A stretch of DNA of 64,000 nt from positions 930,001 through 994,000 of the forward strand of contig NZ_CP040887.1 in NCBI RefSeq assembly GCF_006337125.1, read 5' to 3'. The position numbers and the translations under genes are program-made. A model generated the notes under the pieces. The model was not told the origin of the DNA and did not search any database. It was given only the letters and a program-made list of their open reading frames with translations. This document shows, piece after piece, positions 8,993-20,069 of the stretch. Numbering within the stretch: the first letter of the stretch is position 1; each line of letters opens with the position of its first letter. Source of the DNA: Serinicoccus chungangensis (GTDB lineage Bacteria > Actinomycetota > Actinomycetes > Actinomycetales > Dermatophilaceae).

Positions 8993-9949
8993 ATGCAGCG
9001 CGCCACCCCCTCGGCCGACGAGGCCGCGCCCGACCACCCGGTCGTGGCGGTGGTGGGGCCGACGGCGACCGGGAAGTCCGACCTGGGCGTGCGGCTCGCG
9101 CTCGAGCTGGGCGGGGAGGTCGTCGGGGCGGACGCCTCGCAGCTCTACCGGGGGATGGACATCGGGACCGCCAAGCTCACGCTGGCGCAGCGACGGGGGG
9201 TGCCGCACCACCAGCTCGACGTGCTGGACGTGCGCGACGAGGCCAGCCTGGCGGCATACCAGCAGGCGGCCCGCGCGGACGTCGCGGCGATCCGGTCCCG
9301 GGGCCGCGTACCGGTCGTGGTCGGCGGGTCCGGGCTCTACGTCCGGGCGCTGCTCGACCGGCTGGACATCCCGCCCACCGACCCCGAGGTCAGGGCCCGG
9401 TGGGAGGGGGAGCTGGCGGAGCGCGGCGTCGAGGCGCTGCACGCGGAGCTCGCGCGCCGCGACCCCGACGCGGCGGCCCGGATCGAGCGGCGCAACGGCC
9501 GACGGGTCGTGCGCGCCCTGGAGGTCGTCGAGCTGACCGGGCGTCCCTTCAGCGCGACGCTGCCGACCCGTGAGCTGCTCGAGCCTACCGTCCTGCTCGG
9601 CCTGCGGGCCGACCGCGAGGTGCTGGACCGGCGGGTCGCGCACCGCGCGGCGCGGATGTGGGCCGACGGGCTGCTCGAGGAGGTCCGCGGGCTGGCCGCG
9701 GCAGGTCTGCGGGAGGGGCGCACCGCCTCGCGGGCCGTGGGCTACGCGCAGGCGCTGCGCCAGCTCGACGGCGAGCTGGGGGAGCAGGAGGCGGTGGAGG
9801 AGACGGCGGCCGCCACCCGACGCCTGGTCCGGCGTCAGCAGTCGTGGTTCGGCCCCGACCCACGGGTCGTCTGGCTGGAGCACGACGACCCGGACCTGCT
9901 CGCCCGGGCCCTGGACGTGGTCGCGCGGGCGGCCGGCAGGGCAGGATGA
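8993..9949 (+). CDS. miaA: tRNA dimethylallyltransferase
   Basis: A 318-residue MiaA, which transfers the dimethylallyl group from DMAPP to N6 of A37 in tRNAs reading UNN codons. Visible motifs: P-loop GPTATGKSDLG, DASQLYRGMDIGTAK, PHHQLDV, and the C-terminal GYAQAL segment with WFGPDPRVVW. ATG 8993 is taken as start (preceded by a GGT, matching the GGTATG context recurrent at starts in this window); the frame is open further upstream without homology. The 3' end overlaps the antiporter start by ATGA. In many actinobacteria dapF follows miaA; here it does not. Confidence 0.95.
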   Translation: MQRATPSADEAAPDHPVVAVVGPTATGKSDLGVRLALELGGEVVGADASQLYRGMDIGTAKLTLAQRRGVPHHQLDVLDVRDEASLAAYQQAARADVAAIRSRGRVPVVVGGSGLYVRALLDRLDIPPTDPEVRARWEGELAERGVEALHAELARRDPDAAARIERRNGRRVVRALEVVELTGRPFSATLPTRELLEPTVLLGLRADREVLDRRVAHRAARMWADGLLEEVRGLAAAGLREGRTASRAVGYAQALRQLDGELGEQEAVEETAAATRRLVRRQQSWFGPDPRVVWLEHDDPDLLARALDVVARAAGRAG

Positions 9950-11184
9950 CCGCCATGGAGCTGGTCCCGCTGGCCGCGCCCTCGGCGTCCCCCACCTCGG
10001 ACACCGCCCTGCTGTCGATGTTCTGGATCGGCTGCGTCCTCGTCGTCTCGCCGGTCGTGGTGCGGGCCTCGCGGGGCCTGCTGCCGGACGTGGTCGTGCT
10101 GCTCGTCCTGGGGTGCCTCGTCGGACCCGGCGTGCTGGCGCTCGCGGAGGTCGGGCCCGGGGTGGGGCTGGTGCGCGAGCTGGGCCTGGGGCTGCTTTTC
10201 CTGCTCGCCGGCACCGAGATCGACCCCGCCACGCTGCGGGCGCGCCAGGGGCGGCAGGCGGCGCTCACCTGGCTGCTGTGCCTGGTGCTGGCCCTGGGCC
10301 TGGCCTGGGCCCTCGTCCCCGACGAGAGCCTGGCCGCGGCCACCGTGCTCGCCATCGCGGTCACGTCCACCGCGCTGGGGACCCTGCTGCCGATCCTCAA
10401 GGACCGGGGCCAGCTGGACTCCCCGCTCGGGACGGCCGTGCTGACCCACGGGGCCGTGGGCGAGCTCATGCCGGTCATGGCCATGGCGCTGCTGCTCTCG
10501 ACCCGGTCGACCTGGGTGTCGGCGGGTGTCCTGCTGGCCTTCTTCGCGGTCGCCGTGCTCGTGGCCGTGGTGCCGCACCGCCTGGTGATGCGGGTCCCGG
10601 GCATCCGCGCGGCCCTGGTGGAGGGGGCCGACACGACGGCCCAGACGGCGATGCGGGTGACGTTCTGGCTGCTGCTCACGCTCATGGCCGCGGCCAGCGT
10701 CTTCGAGCTGGACGTCGTGCTCGGTGCCTTCGCCGCCGGCTTCATCATCCGGGCCGTGCGTCCGGAGGGCTTCGAGGGCTACGAGGAGCGGCTGGAGGGG
10801 GCCGCCTACGGCTTCTTCGTGCCGGTGTTCTTCGTCACCTCCGGCATGAACATCGACGTGGCGGCGGTCGTCCAGCAGCCGCTCCTCCTGCTGGCCCTGG
10901 TCGTCATGATCCTGGTGCTGCGCGGTGGCGTCGTCTGGCTCCGCGAGCGGTTCAGCCGGACCGGCTCCGGCCTCACCGACCCGGCCGACCGACGACGGCT
11001 GGCGCTCTACGCGGCGACCGGGCTGCCCATCATCGTCGCGGTCACCGAGCTCGGCGTCTCCCGCGACCTCATCCCCGGCGAGCTCGCGGCCGTGCTCGTC
11101 GCCGCCGGTGCCCTCACGGTGCTGATCTTCCCGTTCCTCGCGCGCCCCCGTGAGCCGGGGCGCTCAGCCCCGGCCGACGCGTAG
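9946..11184 (+). CDS. Cation:proton antiporter (CPA2/KefB-like)
   Basis: A 412-residue polytopic membrane protein with about 11-13 hydrophobic helices, of the monovalent cation/proton antiporter-2 (Na+/H+ exchanger) superfamily. Family features include the first half helix GLGLLFLLAGTEIDPATLR, the AVTSTALGTLLPIL segment and the second-repeat FFVPVFFVTSGMNID. No C-terminal TrkA-N or regulatory domain is present. ATG 9946 overlaps the miaA stop (ATGA), so the two are translationally coupled; a start at 9955 is possible. It ends 21 bases inside the oppositely oriented methyltransferase gene. Confidence 0.87.
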   Translation: MTAMELVPLAAPSASPTSDTALLSMFWIGCVLVVSPVVVRASRGLLPDVVVLLVLGCLVGPGVLALAEVGPGVGLVRELGLGLLFLLAGTEIDPATLRARQGRQAALTWLLCLVLALGLAWALVPDESLAAATVLAIAVTSTALGTLLPILKDRGQLDSPLGTAVLTHGAVGELMPVMAMALLLSTRSTWVSAGVLLAFFAVAVLVAVVPHRLVMRVPGIRAALVEGADTTAQTAMRVTFWLLLTLMAAASVFELDVVLGAFAAGFIIRAVRPEGFEGYEERLEGAAYGFFVPVFFVTSGMNIDVAAVVQQPLLLLALVVMILVLRGGVVWLRERFSRTGSGLTDPADRRRLALYAATGLPIIVAVTELGVSRDLIPGELAAVLVAAGALTVLIFPFLARPREPGRSAPADA

Positions 11185-11814
11185 CACCCGGAAGCCCTTG
11201 CTGCTGGCCTCGCGGGACACCCGCACCGGTCCCATGGCGCCCGGCAGGGTCGACGCGAGCCAGGTCTGCAGGGAGTCGGCACCGAGGTTCTTCTGGACGA
11301 CGAGGTAGGCCGCCGCCCCCTCCTGCTCGGACAGCCGGGGCAGCCAGGTGAGCAGCAGGTCGTGCAGCGCCTGCTTGCCGACCCGGATCGGCGGGTTGGA
11401 CCACACCAGGTCGAAGCGCACGTCCGGGTCGACGTCCTCGGGGCGGTCGACCACCACGCCCGTGCGGTCCAGGAGCGCGGCGTTGCGCCGGGTGAGGTCC
11501 AGCGCGCGCTCGTTGACGTCCACGGCGTGCACCCGGGCCTCGGGGGACTCCAGGGCCAGGGTGAGCGCGAGCGGTCCCCAGCCGCACCCCAGGTCGAGGA
11601 ACGTCCCCCGCGCCGGGGGTGCCGGCGTGTGCTCGAGCAGGACGCGGGTCCCCTTGTCGAGGCCGTCGGGGGAGAAGATGCCCGCGGCCGTGAGGACCTC
11701 GTGCTCGCGGCCGGCCAGCCGCACCGTCAGGGGGCGCAGCGCGTCCGCGGAGGCGGGCCGGGCGGAGAAGTAGTGGTCGGCCGGCTGCTGCGGGCCGTCG
11801 TCGTCCGTGCTCAT
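11164..11814 (-). CDS. Class I SAM methyltransferase (RsmC-like)
   Basis: A 216-residue methyltransferase. The SAM-binding motif I is FLDLGCGWGPLAL, motif II VHAVDVNERALDL, and the catalytic motif is VWSNPPIRVGK (NPPF/I type used by base N-methyltransferases). The fold resembles the C-terminal catalytic half of RsmC, which makes m2G1207 in 16S rRNA; the N-terminal pseudo-domain of RsmC is absent, as in other actinobacterial homologs. Position between miaA and hflX is common in actinobacteria. It is convergent with, and overlaps by 21 bp, the antiporter gene. Confidence 0.85.
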   Translation of the reverse strand: MSTDDDGPQQPADHYFSARPASADALRPLTVRLAGREHEVLTAAGIFSPDGLDKGTRVLLEHTPAPPARGTFLDLGCGWGPLALTLALESPEARVHAVDVNERALDLTRRNAALLDRTGVVVDRPEDVDPDVRFDLVWSNPPIRVGKQALHDLLLTWLPRLSEQEGAAAYLVVQKNLGADSLQTWLASTLPGAMGPVRVSREASSKGFRVLRVGRG

Positions 11815-11941
11815 CGGCGGCCAGTCTCGCACGCCACCTGCCCGCCCGAGGCAACAAATCGGTGGCCCGCTGCGTTGACCTGGTGAGAGGCTGGCGGGGA
11901 GCCGGCCGCAGGCATACCGTCTGCACGACCCGAAGGAGACC

Positions 11942-13480
<1,539 letters not shown>

Positions 13481-13589
13481 GCTCCCTCTCGGGAGTGACC
13501 ACGGGACAGCAGGACCGTCATCGGGACGTTCGCCGATGCAGGTTGTGCTATCCCGACGTCGGTCAGGGCTCGGCGGCGGGCAGCGGGAC

Positions 13590-13991
13590 TCACACGGTGC
13601 CGGTATGCCGCCAGCCGTCGCCGTCGCGCTCCAGGACCACGCCCGCACCGGGGCCCAGGTCGGCGGCGAGGCCCGGCCACCCCAGCGCGGCCAACGTCGC
13701 CAGGATCGCGCCGCCGTGGCTCACCACCACGACCGTCTCGCCCCGGTGCCGGTCCGCCAGGTCCTCGAGCACCTCCCGCGCGATGCACGACCCGGCGGGG
13801 GCGCCCGTCCCCTCCGCCCACCGTGTGCCGGCGACCCCGAGCCCAACAGCGAGACGCTCCGCGATCGCAGCGGCAGCCGGGTCCGCGCCGCTGTAGACGT
13901 GCAGCACCCGTTCTCGGGAGAGGGCGCCGACCATGACATCGGCATCGTGATGGATCAGCAGGATCCGGGCGGGGCACTGCAGGTCGCTCAT
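13590..13991 (-). CDS. Histidine phosphatase-like protein lacking the RHG motif
   Basis: A 133-residue protein with the second half of a phosphoglycerate-mutase/histidine-phosphatase fold: VVVVSHGGAILATLAAL supplies the later catalytic His. At the N-terminus, where the family has LVRHGE, this protein has ILLIHHDADVMVG, so the phosphoacceptor Arg-His-Gly is replaced; it may be inactive or use another residue. It is shorter than the usual ~200 residues. The start overlaps the stop of the upstream D-amino-acid-oxidase-like gene by 4 bp, so they are cotranscribed. Function unknown. Confidence 0.65.
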   Translation of the reverse strand: MSDLQCPARILLIHHDADVMVGALSRERVLHVYSGADPAAAAIAERLAVGLGVAGTRWAEGTGAPAGSCIAREVLEDLADRHRGETVVVVSHGGAILATLAALGWPGLAADLGPGAGVVLERDGDGWRHTGTV

Positions 13992-14908
13992 CCGACGAGC
14001 TCCACGACCTCGGCGGCGCAGCCCCAGCTGAGGGTCACGCCGGCGCCGCCGTGGCCGTAGCAGTGGATGACGTCACCCACCCGCTCGACCCGCACCTGCG
14101 GGCGCACCGGTCGCAGGCCGACGGCGTGCCGCAGCACCCGCGCCCCGGCGAGAGCGGGCACCAGCGCGGCGGCCCGCGCGAGGATGTCCTCGGCGGTGGC
14201 GGGATCGGGCTCGCGGTCCCGCTCGCCGGGCTGGTCGGTGCCGCCCAGCACGATGTCGTCGCGGCGGGGGACGACGTAGGTCGGGCCGCCGGGCGCACCC
14301 GGGTCGAGCCACCACTGCTCCAGCCCCACCTGCTCGACGACCACCACCTGGCCACGGACCGGTGACAGGGTCGGGTCGGCGACGAGCCGCTCGGCGCCGA
14401 GCCCGGAGGCGTTGACGACCACGTCGACGCCCTCGTCCTCACTCTCGGGCAGCCGGTCCAGGTAGGCCCGGGTCAGGGTGCCGCCGAGCTCCTCCAGACG
14501 CGCCGCCAGCCATCTCAGGTGCGTCCCCATCTCCGCCACGGGCGCCGTGAACCGCCAGCCACCGGCATACCCGGGCACGTCGGTGACGTGGGTGAGGTCG
14601 GGGACCGCGTCGGCCCACCACGGGTCGGGCTGCGGCGTGCGGAGCAGCTCGGTGCCGGAGCGCATCGCGACGCCGGTCGCCGGGTCGTGCGCCAGGTCGG
14701 CGAGGACGTCGTAGGTCGTCGCGGACCAGGCGGTGACCCGGTCCTGCGGGAGCGCGCGGTAGGGGTACCAGAGGGCGGCCGCCACCGCGGAGGTCGTGGC
14801 CGGCGGCGGGTCGGCGGCCACGACGTCGACCCGGTGACCGGCCTCCAGCAGCCGGATGGCGCAGGTCAGACCGACCACCCCGCCCCCGACCACCAGCACC
14901 GCTCGCAT
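13988..14908 (-). CDS. FAD-dependent D-amino-acid oxidase-like protein
   Basis: A 306-residue DAO-family flavoprotein. It begins with the Rossmann FAD-binding fingerprint VLVVGGGVVGLTCAIRLLEAG followed by an acidic-strand region, contains AAALWYPYRA and the substrate-domain VRGQVVVVEQ, and ends with CYGHGGAGVTLSWGCA, the conserved flavin-contacting GHGG/SG motif of D-amino-acid oxidases. It probably oxidises a neutral or basic D-amino acid to the 2-oxo acid with H2O2 release. It is first of a two-gene unit with the phosphatase-like gene. Homology to eukaryotic-type DAAO is good; substrate is not resolved. Confidence 0.85.
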   Translation of the reverse strand: MRAVLVVGGGVVGLTCAIRLLEAGHRVDVVAADPPPATTSAVAAALWYPYRALPQDRVTAWSATTYDVLADLAHDPATGVAMRSGTELLRTPQPDPWWADAVPDLTHVTDVPGYAGGWRFTAPVAEMGTHLRWLAARLEELGGTLTRAYLDRLPESEDEGVDVVVNASGLGAERLVADPTLSPVRGQVVVVEQVGLEQWWLDPGAPGGPTYVVPRRDDIVLGGTDQPGERDREPDPATAEDILARAAALVPALAGARVLRHAVGLRPVRPQVRVERVGDVIHCYGHGGAGVTLSWGCAAEVVELVG

Positions 14909-14967
14909 CGGCGCAGTGTGGCACAGCCCGACCGGTCCGGGCGGGGGAGCGGGAGGACCTGGGCTGG

Positions 14968-15657
14968 TCAGCCGCCGAAGTCGTCCGAGGCGACCTCGGA
15001 GTCGTCCTCGGCGATCGCGCGCACCACCCGCCGGGCGACCTCGTCCGGCCCGAGCCCGTCGGGCAGCTTCGGTGCCTCGCCGTGGATGGCGCGGTCGACC
15101 AGTCCGGTCTCGGTGTGCGGCGGCCGCACGTCGATGACCCGCACCTTCGCGCGCCGCAGCTCGCTCGCCAGCGCGCGGTCGAGCGCCGTCAGGGCGGCCT
15201 TGCTCGCCGAGTAGGCGCCCATGCCCGCCATGGGGCGCTCGGCCAGGACCGCGCTGAGGTTGACGACGAAGCCCTGGGACTCCTGCAGCAGCGGCAGTAG
15301 CCGGCGCAGCAGGAAGGCGGGACCGATGACGTTGGTCGAGAAGACCTCTTCGATGACCTCGTCCGGCGTGTCCACCAGCGAGCCGAAGGCCGCGACCCCG
15401 GCGGCGTTGACGACGCCGTCCAGGCCGCCGAGGTGCTCCCGGGCGGCGTCGGCCACGAGGTCGCCGGCGCCGGCGTCGACGAGGTCGGCCACGACGACGG
15501 GAGCCTCCGGGCCGGAGTCGCGCAGCCGCTGCTCGTCGCGACCGACGAGCAGCAGACGGGCGCCCTGGTCGGCGAGCTGGTGAGCGATGCGCGAGCCGAG
15601 GGCGCCGCTGGCACCCACGACGGCGACGCGCAGGTCGGCGAGGTCTCGCTGCGGCAT
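14968..15657 (-). CDS. Short-chain dehydrogenase/reductase
   Basis: A 229-residue classical SDR. The cofactor motif is GASGALGSRIA (TGxxxGxG), NAAG appears as VVNAAGVAAFG, and the catalytic Ser-Tyr-Lys is NLSAV ... YSASKAAL. The Asp/Arg choice (VGRDEQRL) suggests NADP(H). Substrate unknown. The start ATG lies inside the recurrent octamer (GGT-ATG-CCG on the minus strand). Gene is divergent from the glucosidase gene, with a 26-bp tandem duplication between them. Confidence 0.88.
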   Translation of the reverse strand: MPQRDLADLRVAVVGASGALGSRIAHQLADQGARLLLVGRDEQRLRDSGPEAPVVVADLVDAGAGDLVADAAREHLGGLDGVVNAAGVAAFGSLVDTPDEVIEEVFSTNVIGPAFLLRRLLPLLQESQGFVVNLSAVLAERPMAGMGAYSASKAALTALDRALASELRRAKVRVIDVRPPHTETGLVDRAIHGEAPKLPDGLGPDEVARRVVRAIAEDDSEVASDDFGG

Positions 15658-15714
15658 ACCCCCCACGCTAGACGGGCCGGGCCCCGGCGTCGCGTCGGCC
15701 GGTCGTCGCGACGG

Positions 15715-15766
15715 GCTCCGGGGGCCCACGGGTGTGTCACGCTCCGGGGGCCCACGGGTGTGTCAC
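15715..15766 (+). repeat. Perfect 26-bp tandem duplication
   Basis: Two identical adjacent copies (15715-15740, 15741-15766) of a 26-bp unit beginning GCTCCGGGGGCCCACGGG lie 10 bp before the glucosidase start and 57 bp upstream of the SDR start. The unit ends in TGTGTCAC and runs into GCTGACC after copy two. Being inside the divergent promoter region it could alter promoter spacing or duplicate an operator. Confidence 0.95.
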
Positions 15767-15776
15767 GCTGACCGTC

Positions 15777-18452
15777 GTGACCACCGCAGAGCACGACCGC
15801 CTCGCCGACTCCGACGACCCGCGCGCCGCCTGGCGGCGCTGGGGGCCCTACGTCTCGGCCCGCCAGTGGGGCACGGTGCGCGAGGACTACAGCATCGACG
15901 GCGACGCCTGGGGCTCGTTCCCCTTCGACCACAGCCACCTGCGGGCCTACCGCTGGGGCGAGGACGGGCTGGCCGGGGTCTGCGACGTCGACGGCTTCCT
16001 CAACCTCGGCCTAGCCCTCTGGAACGGCCGGGACGACCGGCTCAAGGAGCGGCTCTTCGGACTGACCAACCCGCAGGGCAACCACGGCGAGGACGCCAAG
16101 GAGTACTGGTGGGCGCTGGAGGGGACGCCGACCCACAGCTACGCGTCGTGGCTCTACCGCTACCCGCAGGCCGCCTTCCCCTACGCCGAGCTGGTGCGGG
16201 TCAACGCGGAGCGCGGGGTGGACGAGGAGGAGTACGAGCTCGCCGACACGGGGGTGCTGGACGAGGACCGCTTCTTCGACGTGCAGGTCACCCACGCCAA
16301 GGCCGGCCCGGGCGACCTCTGCGTCGAGGTCACCGCGACCAACCACGGGCCGGACCCCGCGCCGCTGCACCTCGTGCCGCAGCTGTGGTTCCGCAACACG
16401 TGGTCCTGGGGGCTGGACGACCGCCGCCCGCGGCTGTGGGCCGGCGAGCAGGGCGAGGGGTATGCCGAGGTGCTGGGCGAGCACCACGCGCTCGGCCGGG
16501 TGCGGCTCACCGCGGAGGGCGGCGCCGGCGCCGACGGGATGGCCCCCACCCTCGTGTTCTGCGACAACGAGACCCAGCTGGCCACGCTCTACGGCCCGGA
16601 CGCCGTGCCGGACGGTGCGAGCGCCCACCCCAAGGACGCGGTGGACCGCGCCGTCGTCCACGGGCAGGGGGACGCCGGCGACCCGGCCGGCGCGGGCACC
16701 AAGGTCGGGCTGTGGTGGGACCTGGGCGAGGTGGCCCCCGGCGGGAGCGTCACGGTGCGGCTGCGGCTGGCCGAGGCCGACGGCTGGCCGTCGGCGCCCG
16801 CCTCCTTCGACGACGTCCTCGCCGCCCGAGCGCAGGAGTGCGAGGACTTCTACGCCGCCGTCATCCCCGCGGGCACCGGCGAGCAGGACGTGCTCGTCGC
16901 GCGCCGGGCCTTCGCCGGGCTGCAGTGGGGCAAGCAGCTCTACCTCTACGACGTGCCGCGCTGGATCGAGGGGGACCCGGGCCAGCCGCCCCCGCCGCCG
17001 GGACGGCATACCCGGCTGACCGGTCGCAACACCCGCTGGCGGCACGTCAACCTCGCCGAGGTCATCTCGATGCCGGACGAGTGGGAGTACCCCTGGTTCG
17101 CGACCTGGGACCTGGCCTTCCACTGCGTGGCGCTGGCGCACGTCGACCCGTTCTTCGCCAAGTGGCAGCTGCTGCTCATGTGCCGGGAGTGGGTGATGAA
17201 CCCCAACGGACAGCTCGCGGCCTACGAGTGGAACTTCTCCGACGTCAACCCGCCGGTGCACCCGTGGGCGGCCTGGCAGGTCTACAGCATCGACGGCGGG
17301 CAGGACCGGGACTTCCTCGAGCGCATCGTCCTCAAGATGCTGCTCAACTTCCCGTGGTGGGTGAACCGGAAGGACTCCGAGGGCTCGGACGTCTTCGAGG
17401 GCGGCTTCCTCGGGATGGACAACGTCGGGCTCTTCGACCGCAGCGAGGCGCTGCCGGACGGGCAGCGGCTCGAGCAGGCGGACGCGACCGCGTGGATGGG
17501 GATGTTCTGCCTCAAGATGCTGCGGATGTCGGCCGAGCTGGCCCGGCGCGACCCGGCCTGGGACGAGGTGTCGACGAAGTTCCTCGTGCACTTCCTGTCG
17601 ATCGCGGAGGCGCTGGACGACTTCGGCACGCACCACACCTCGCTGTGGGACGCCGACGACGAGTTCTTCCACGACGTGCTCGTCGACGAGGACGGCACCG
17701 CGCACCGCATGCCGGTCCGCTCGATGGTCGGGCTGCTGCCGCTGGCCGGGATCTCGCTCGTGCCCGACTGGGTGGCGACCGAGCTGCCCGACCTCACCGA
17801 CTTCTTCCAGGGGTGGACCGAGCGGCGTCCCGAGCTCGCCGACGCGCTCATCCACACCAACCACCAAGGGTATGCCCGGCGCACGCTCTCGCTGGTGTCC
17901 CGCGACCAGTGGTCGGCGCTGCTGCGGCCGCTGCTCGACGAGGCGGAGTTCCTCTCCCCGCACGGCATCCGGTCGCTGTCGGCGGCGCACCGCGACGGCG
18001 TGCGTGCCCACGTCGACGGCGCCGACCTCTCGCTGCGCTACGTGCCGGGGGAGTCCGACTCGGGGATGTTCGGCGGGAACTCCAACTGGCGCGGACCGGT
18101 CTGGATGCCCGTCAACGCGCTGCTGCTCGACGCGCTGCGGATCTACGGCCGGGGCGCGGGCGCCGGGGTGGAGGTGGAGTACCCCACCGGCTCGGGGCGC
18201 ACGCGGGACATGCCGCAGGTGGCCCACGAGATCGAGGAGCGGCTCGTCTCGCTCTTCCGGCCGGGGCCGGACGGTCGTCGCCCGGGCACCCCGCGGCACC
18301 ACCCGCGCGGACCGCTGTGGGACGCGCACCCGACCTTCAGCGAGTACTTCCACGGCGACGACGGGCGCGGGCTCGGCGCCTCGCACCAGACCGGCTGGAC
18401 CGCCCTGGTGGCGCACTTCATCTGCGCGCCCGACGGCATAGCGAACCGGTAG
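15777..18452 (+). CDS. GH63-like glucosidase (MGH1-type glycoside hydrolase)
   Basis: A 891-residue (alpha/alpha)6-barrel glycoside hydrolase of the kind annotated as glucosidase or GH63 C-terminal domain. The N-terminal half is a beta-sandwich ([33 protein letters not shown]); the catalytic barrel contains [14 protein letters not shown], a [17 protein letters not shown] segment, [10 protein letters not shown] and [15 protein letters not shown]. Related proteins act on glucosides such as mannosylglycerate/glucosylglycerate or alpha-glucans; the exact substrate is not deducible. No signal peptide, so it works in the cytoplasm. GTG 15777 is the best start; the frame continues upstream into the tandem repeat. 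Confidence 0.85.
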   Translation: MTTAEHDRLADSDDPRAAWRRWGPYVSARQWGTVREDYSIDGDAWGSFPFDHSHLRAYRWGEDGLAGVCDVDGFLNLGLALWNGRDDRLKERLFGLTNPQGNHGEDAKEYWWALEGTPTHSYASWLYRYPQAAFPYAELVRVNAERGVDEEEYELADTGVLDEDRFFDVQVTHAKAGPGDLCVEVTATNHGPDPAPLHLVPQLWFRNTWSWGLDDRRPRLWAGEQGEGYAEVLGEHHALGRVRLTAEGGAGADGMAPTLVFCDNETQLATLYGPDAVPDGASAHPKDAVDRAVVHGQGDAGDPAGAGTKVGLWWDLGEVAPGGSVTVRLRLAEADGWPSAPASFDDVLAARAQECEDFYAAVIPAGTGEQDVLVARRAFAGLQWGKQLYLYDVPRWIEGDPGQPPPPPGRHTRLTGRNTRWRHVNLAEVISMPDEWEYPWFATWDLAFHCVALAHVDPFFAKWQLLLMCREWVMNPNGQLAAYEWNFSDVNPPVHPWAAWQVYSIDGGQDRDFLERIVLKMLLNFPWWVNRKDSEGSDVFEGGFLGMDNVGLFDRSEALPDGQRLEQADATAWMGMFCLKMLRMSAELARRDPAWDEVSTKFLVHFLSIAEALDDFGTHHTSLWDADDEFFHDVLVDEDGTAHRMPVRSMVGLLPLAGISLVPDWVATELPDLTDFFQGWTERRPELADALIHTNHQGYARRTLSLVSRDQWSALLRPLLDEAEFLSPHGIRSLSAAHRDGVRAHVDGADLSLRYVPGESDSGMFGGNSNWRGPVWMPVNALLLDALRIYGRGAGAGVEVEYPTGSGRTRDMPQVAHEIEERLVSLFRPGPDGRRPGTPRHHPRGPLWDAHPTFSEYFHGDDGRGLGASHQTGWTALVAHFICAPDGIANR

Positions 18453-18467
18453 GCGGCCGGGCGCCCC

Positions 18468-19046
18468 TCAGCGGAAGCGGTCGGCGGCCTGCTGGACCCG
18501 CGCGACGTGCGCGGCCCAGTCGGTGTCGACGTCGAGGTTGAGCAGGTCGGCCCGCGCGCCGACCCGCCCGTCGAGTCGCTCGCGGAGGATGTCGAGCTGG
18601 CCGGCGTGCCGGTGGGTCTCCGTGGCCAGGTGGACCAGCACCGTGTGCAGGGTCGGGTGGCGGCGCTCCGGGCGCCACCACGGGACCGTCCCGGTCGCCT
18701 CCGGTCCGAGATCCGCCACGGTCTGGTCCGACCAGGCGGCCGCGCGACGGTAGAGGTCGACGATCTCCTCGAGGCTCTGGTCCGGATCGGCCACGAGGTC
18801 GGCGTCCGGATCGGTCGCGGGGTCGTCCAGGTCCCAGGGCTCGGGCTCGGGGAAGGGGCGGCCGAAGCACGCCCCCAGGTAGCCGCAGTCCACCCAGGCC
18901 AGGTGCGTCACCACCCCCAGCATGCTCGTGCCGGTGGGGGTGAGGGGACGGCGGGCGTCGTACTCACCCAGGCCCTCGACCTTCCACACCACCGCGTCGC
19001 GGCCCGCTTGCAGGTAGCGCAGCAGGGTGTCCTTCGCCTCGTCCAT
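18468..19046 (-). CDS. DinB family protein (DUF664)
   Basis: A 192-residue four-helix-bundle protein of the DinB/DUF664 group. It has the GTSMLGVVTHLAWVDCGYLGACF segment and TLHTVLVHLATETHRHAGQLDILRE, which together provide the three His ligands of the metal site. Some relatives are mycothiol- or bacillithiol-dependent transferases; actinobacteria use mycothiol, so a thiol-transferase role is possible. It lies divergent from fdhD with only 29 bp between starts. Confidence 0.85.
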   Translation of the reverse strand: MDEAKDTLLRYLQAGRDAVVWKVEGLGEYDARRPLTPTGTSMLGVVTHLAWVDCGYLGACFGRPFPEPEPWDLDDPATDPDADLVADPDQSLEEIVDLYRRAAAWSDQTVADLGPEATGTVPWWRPERRHPTLHTVLVHLATETHRHAGQLDILRERLDGRVGARADLLNLDVDTDWAAHVARVQQAADRFR

Positions 19047-19075
19047 CGCCCGAACCTACGGGATACCGTGGAGGA

Positions 19076-19945
19076 ATGGCGAGGGTCACCCAGCGACGGC
19101 GCGTGCGCCGCCTCAGCGCCGAGGGCGCCGTGCGCGACCGGGCCGACCTGCTCGCCGGGGAGGAGCCCCTGGAGGTCCGGGTGGGCGGCCGGTCCTTCTC
19201 GGTGACGATGCGCACCCCCGGGGACGACTTCGACCTGGCGGTCGGCTTCCTCCACGGGGAGGGGGTCGTGGCGTCGTGGGACGACGTGGCCCAGATCGAC
19301 TACCGCTCCGGGATCGGCGCGGATGGGATGCGGGACTACAACATCGTCGACGTGCAGCTGGCCGAGGGGGTCGCGCCACCCGACCCCTCGCTGGAGCGGC
19401 ACGTCTACACCTCCTCCTCCTGCGGGGTCTGCGGCACCGCCTCGATCGAGTCCGTGCGCCGCACGAGCAGCTACGACCTGGGCGCCGACCGGGTGGGTCT
19501 GCCGCTGGCCGACCTGCTGGCCCTGCCGGACCGGCTCCGCGAGAGCCAGGCCGTCTTCGACCGCACCGGCGGGGTGCACGCCGCCGGGCTCTTCGTGCCG
19601 AGCACGGCGGGCCCGGGTCTGGAGCTGGTGTGCCTGCGCGAGGACGTCGGGCGGCACAACGCGGTCGACAAGGTCGTGGGCTGGGCGCTGCGGGAGCGCG
19701 GTATGCCGCTGGCCGGCGCCGTCCTGCAGGTGTCCGGGCGGGCGTCCTTCGAGCTCGTGCAGAAGGCGGCGCTGGCCGGCATACCGGTGCTGTCCGCCGT
19801 CTCCGCGCCGTCCTCCCTGGCGGTGGAGCTGGCCGAGGAGGTCGGCCTCACCCTCATCGGCTTCAACCGGGGCCGCAGCCTCAACGTCTACACCGGGGGC
19901 GAGCGCGTCCTCGCCGCCGACGCCGACGAGGCCGCCGAGACCTGA
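19076..19945 (+). CDS. fdhD: Formate dehydrogenase accessory sulfurtransferase FdhD
   Basis: A 289-residue FdhD, which carries sulfur from a cysteine desulfurase to the molybdenum/bis-MGD cofactor so that formate dehydrogenase becomes active. The persulfide-carrying pair is in TSSSCGVCGTASIESV (near residues 114-117); other family motifs are TPGDDFDLAVGFLHGEG, GGVHAAGLF, CLREDVGRHNAVDKVVG and VSGRASFELVQKAA. No formate dehydrogenase gene is in this window. TACCGT sits 6 bases before ATG 19076, and GGAGGA lies in those bases, so both leaderless and led initiation are possible. Confidence 0.95.
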   Translation: MARVTQRRRVRRLSAEGAVRDRADLLAGEEPLEVRVGGRSFSVTMRTPGDDFDLAVGFLHGEGVVASWDDVAQIDYRSGIGADGMRDYNIVDVQLAEGVAPPDPSLERHVYTSSSCGVCGTASIESVRRTSSYDLGADRVGLPLADLLALPDRLRESQAVFDRTGGVHAAGLFVPSTAGPGLELVCLREDVGRHNAVDKVVGWALRERGMPLAGAVLQVSGRASFELVQKAALAGIPVLSAVSAPSSLAVELAEEVGLTLIGFNRGRSLNVYTGGERVLAADADEAAET

Positions 19946-20005
19946 GCAGAGAACGGCTCCCGAGGCAGCTGCTGCGACCCGTGCGTGGGGAGCCCTTCTC
20001 TGCTC
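19944..20005 (+). terminator. Hairpin terminator after fdhD
   Basis: Arms 19944-19961 (GAGCAGAGAACGGCTCCC) and 19988-20005 pair at 17 of 18 positions. The 26-nt loop itself holds the palindrome GCAGCTGC. It begins within the fdhD stop codon and ends 64 bp before dinG. There is no T-run, which is usual for terminators in high-GC actinobacteria. Confidence 0.75.
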
Positions 20006-20069
20006 AGGTGCCCTGGCCGGGCTGTGGACGGCGTCGGCGCGGGGCGGTGGCACGGCATACCCTGAGGAC

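Noticed and set aside
13482..13495. Terminator hairpin after hflX
   Set aside because: Only a 5-bp stem (CTCCC/GGGAG); too weak to call.
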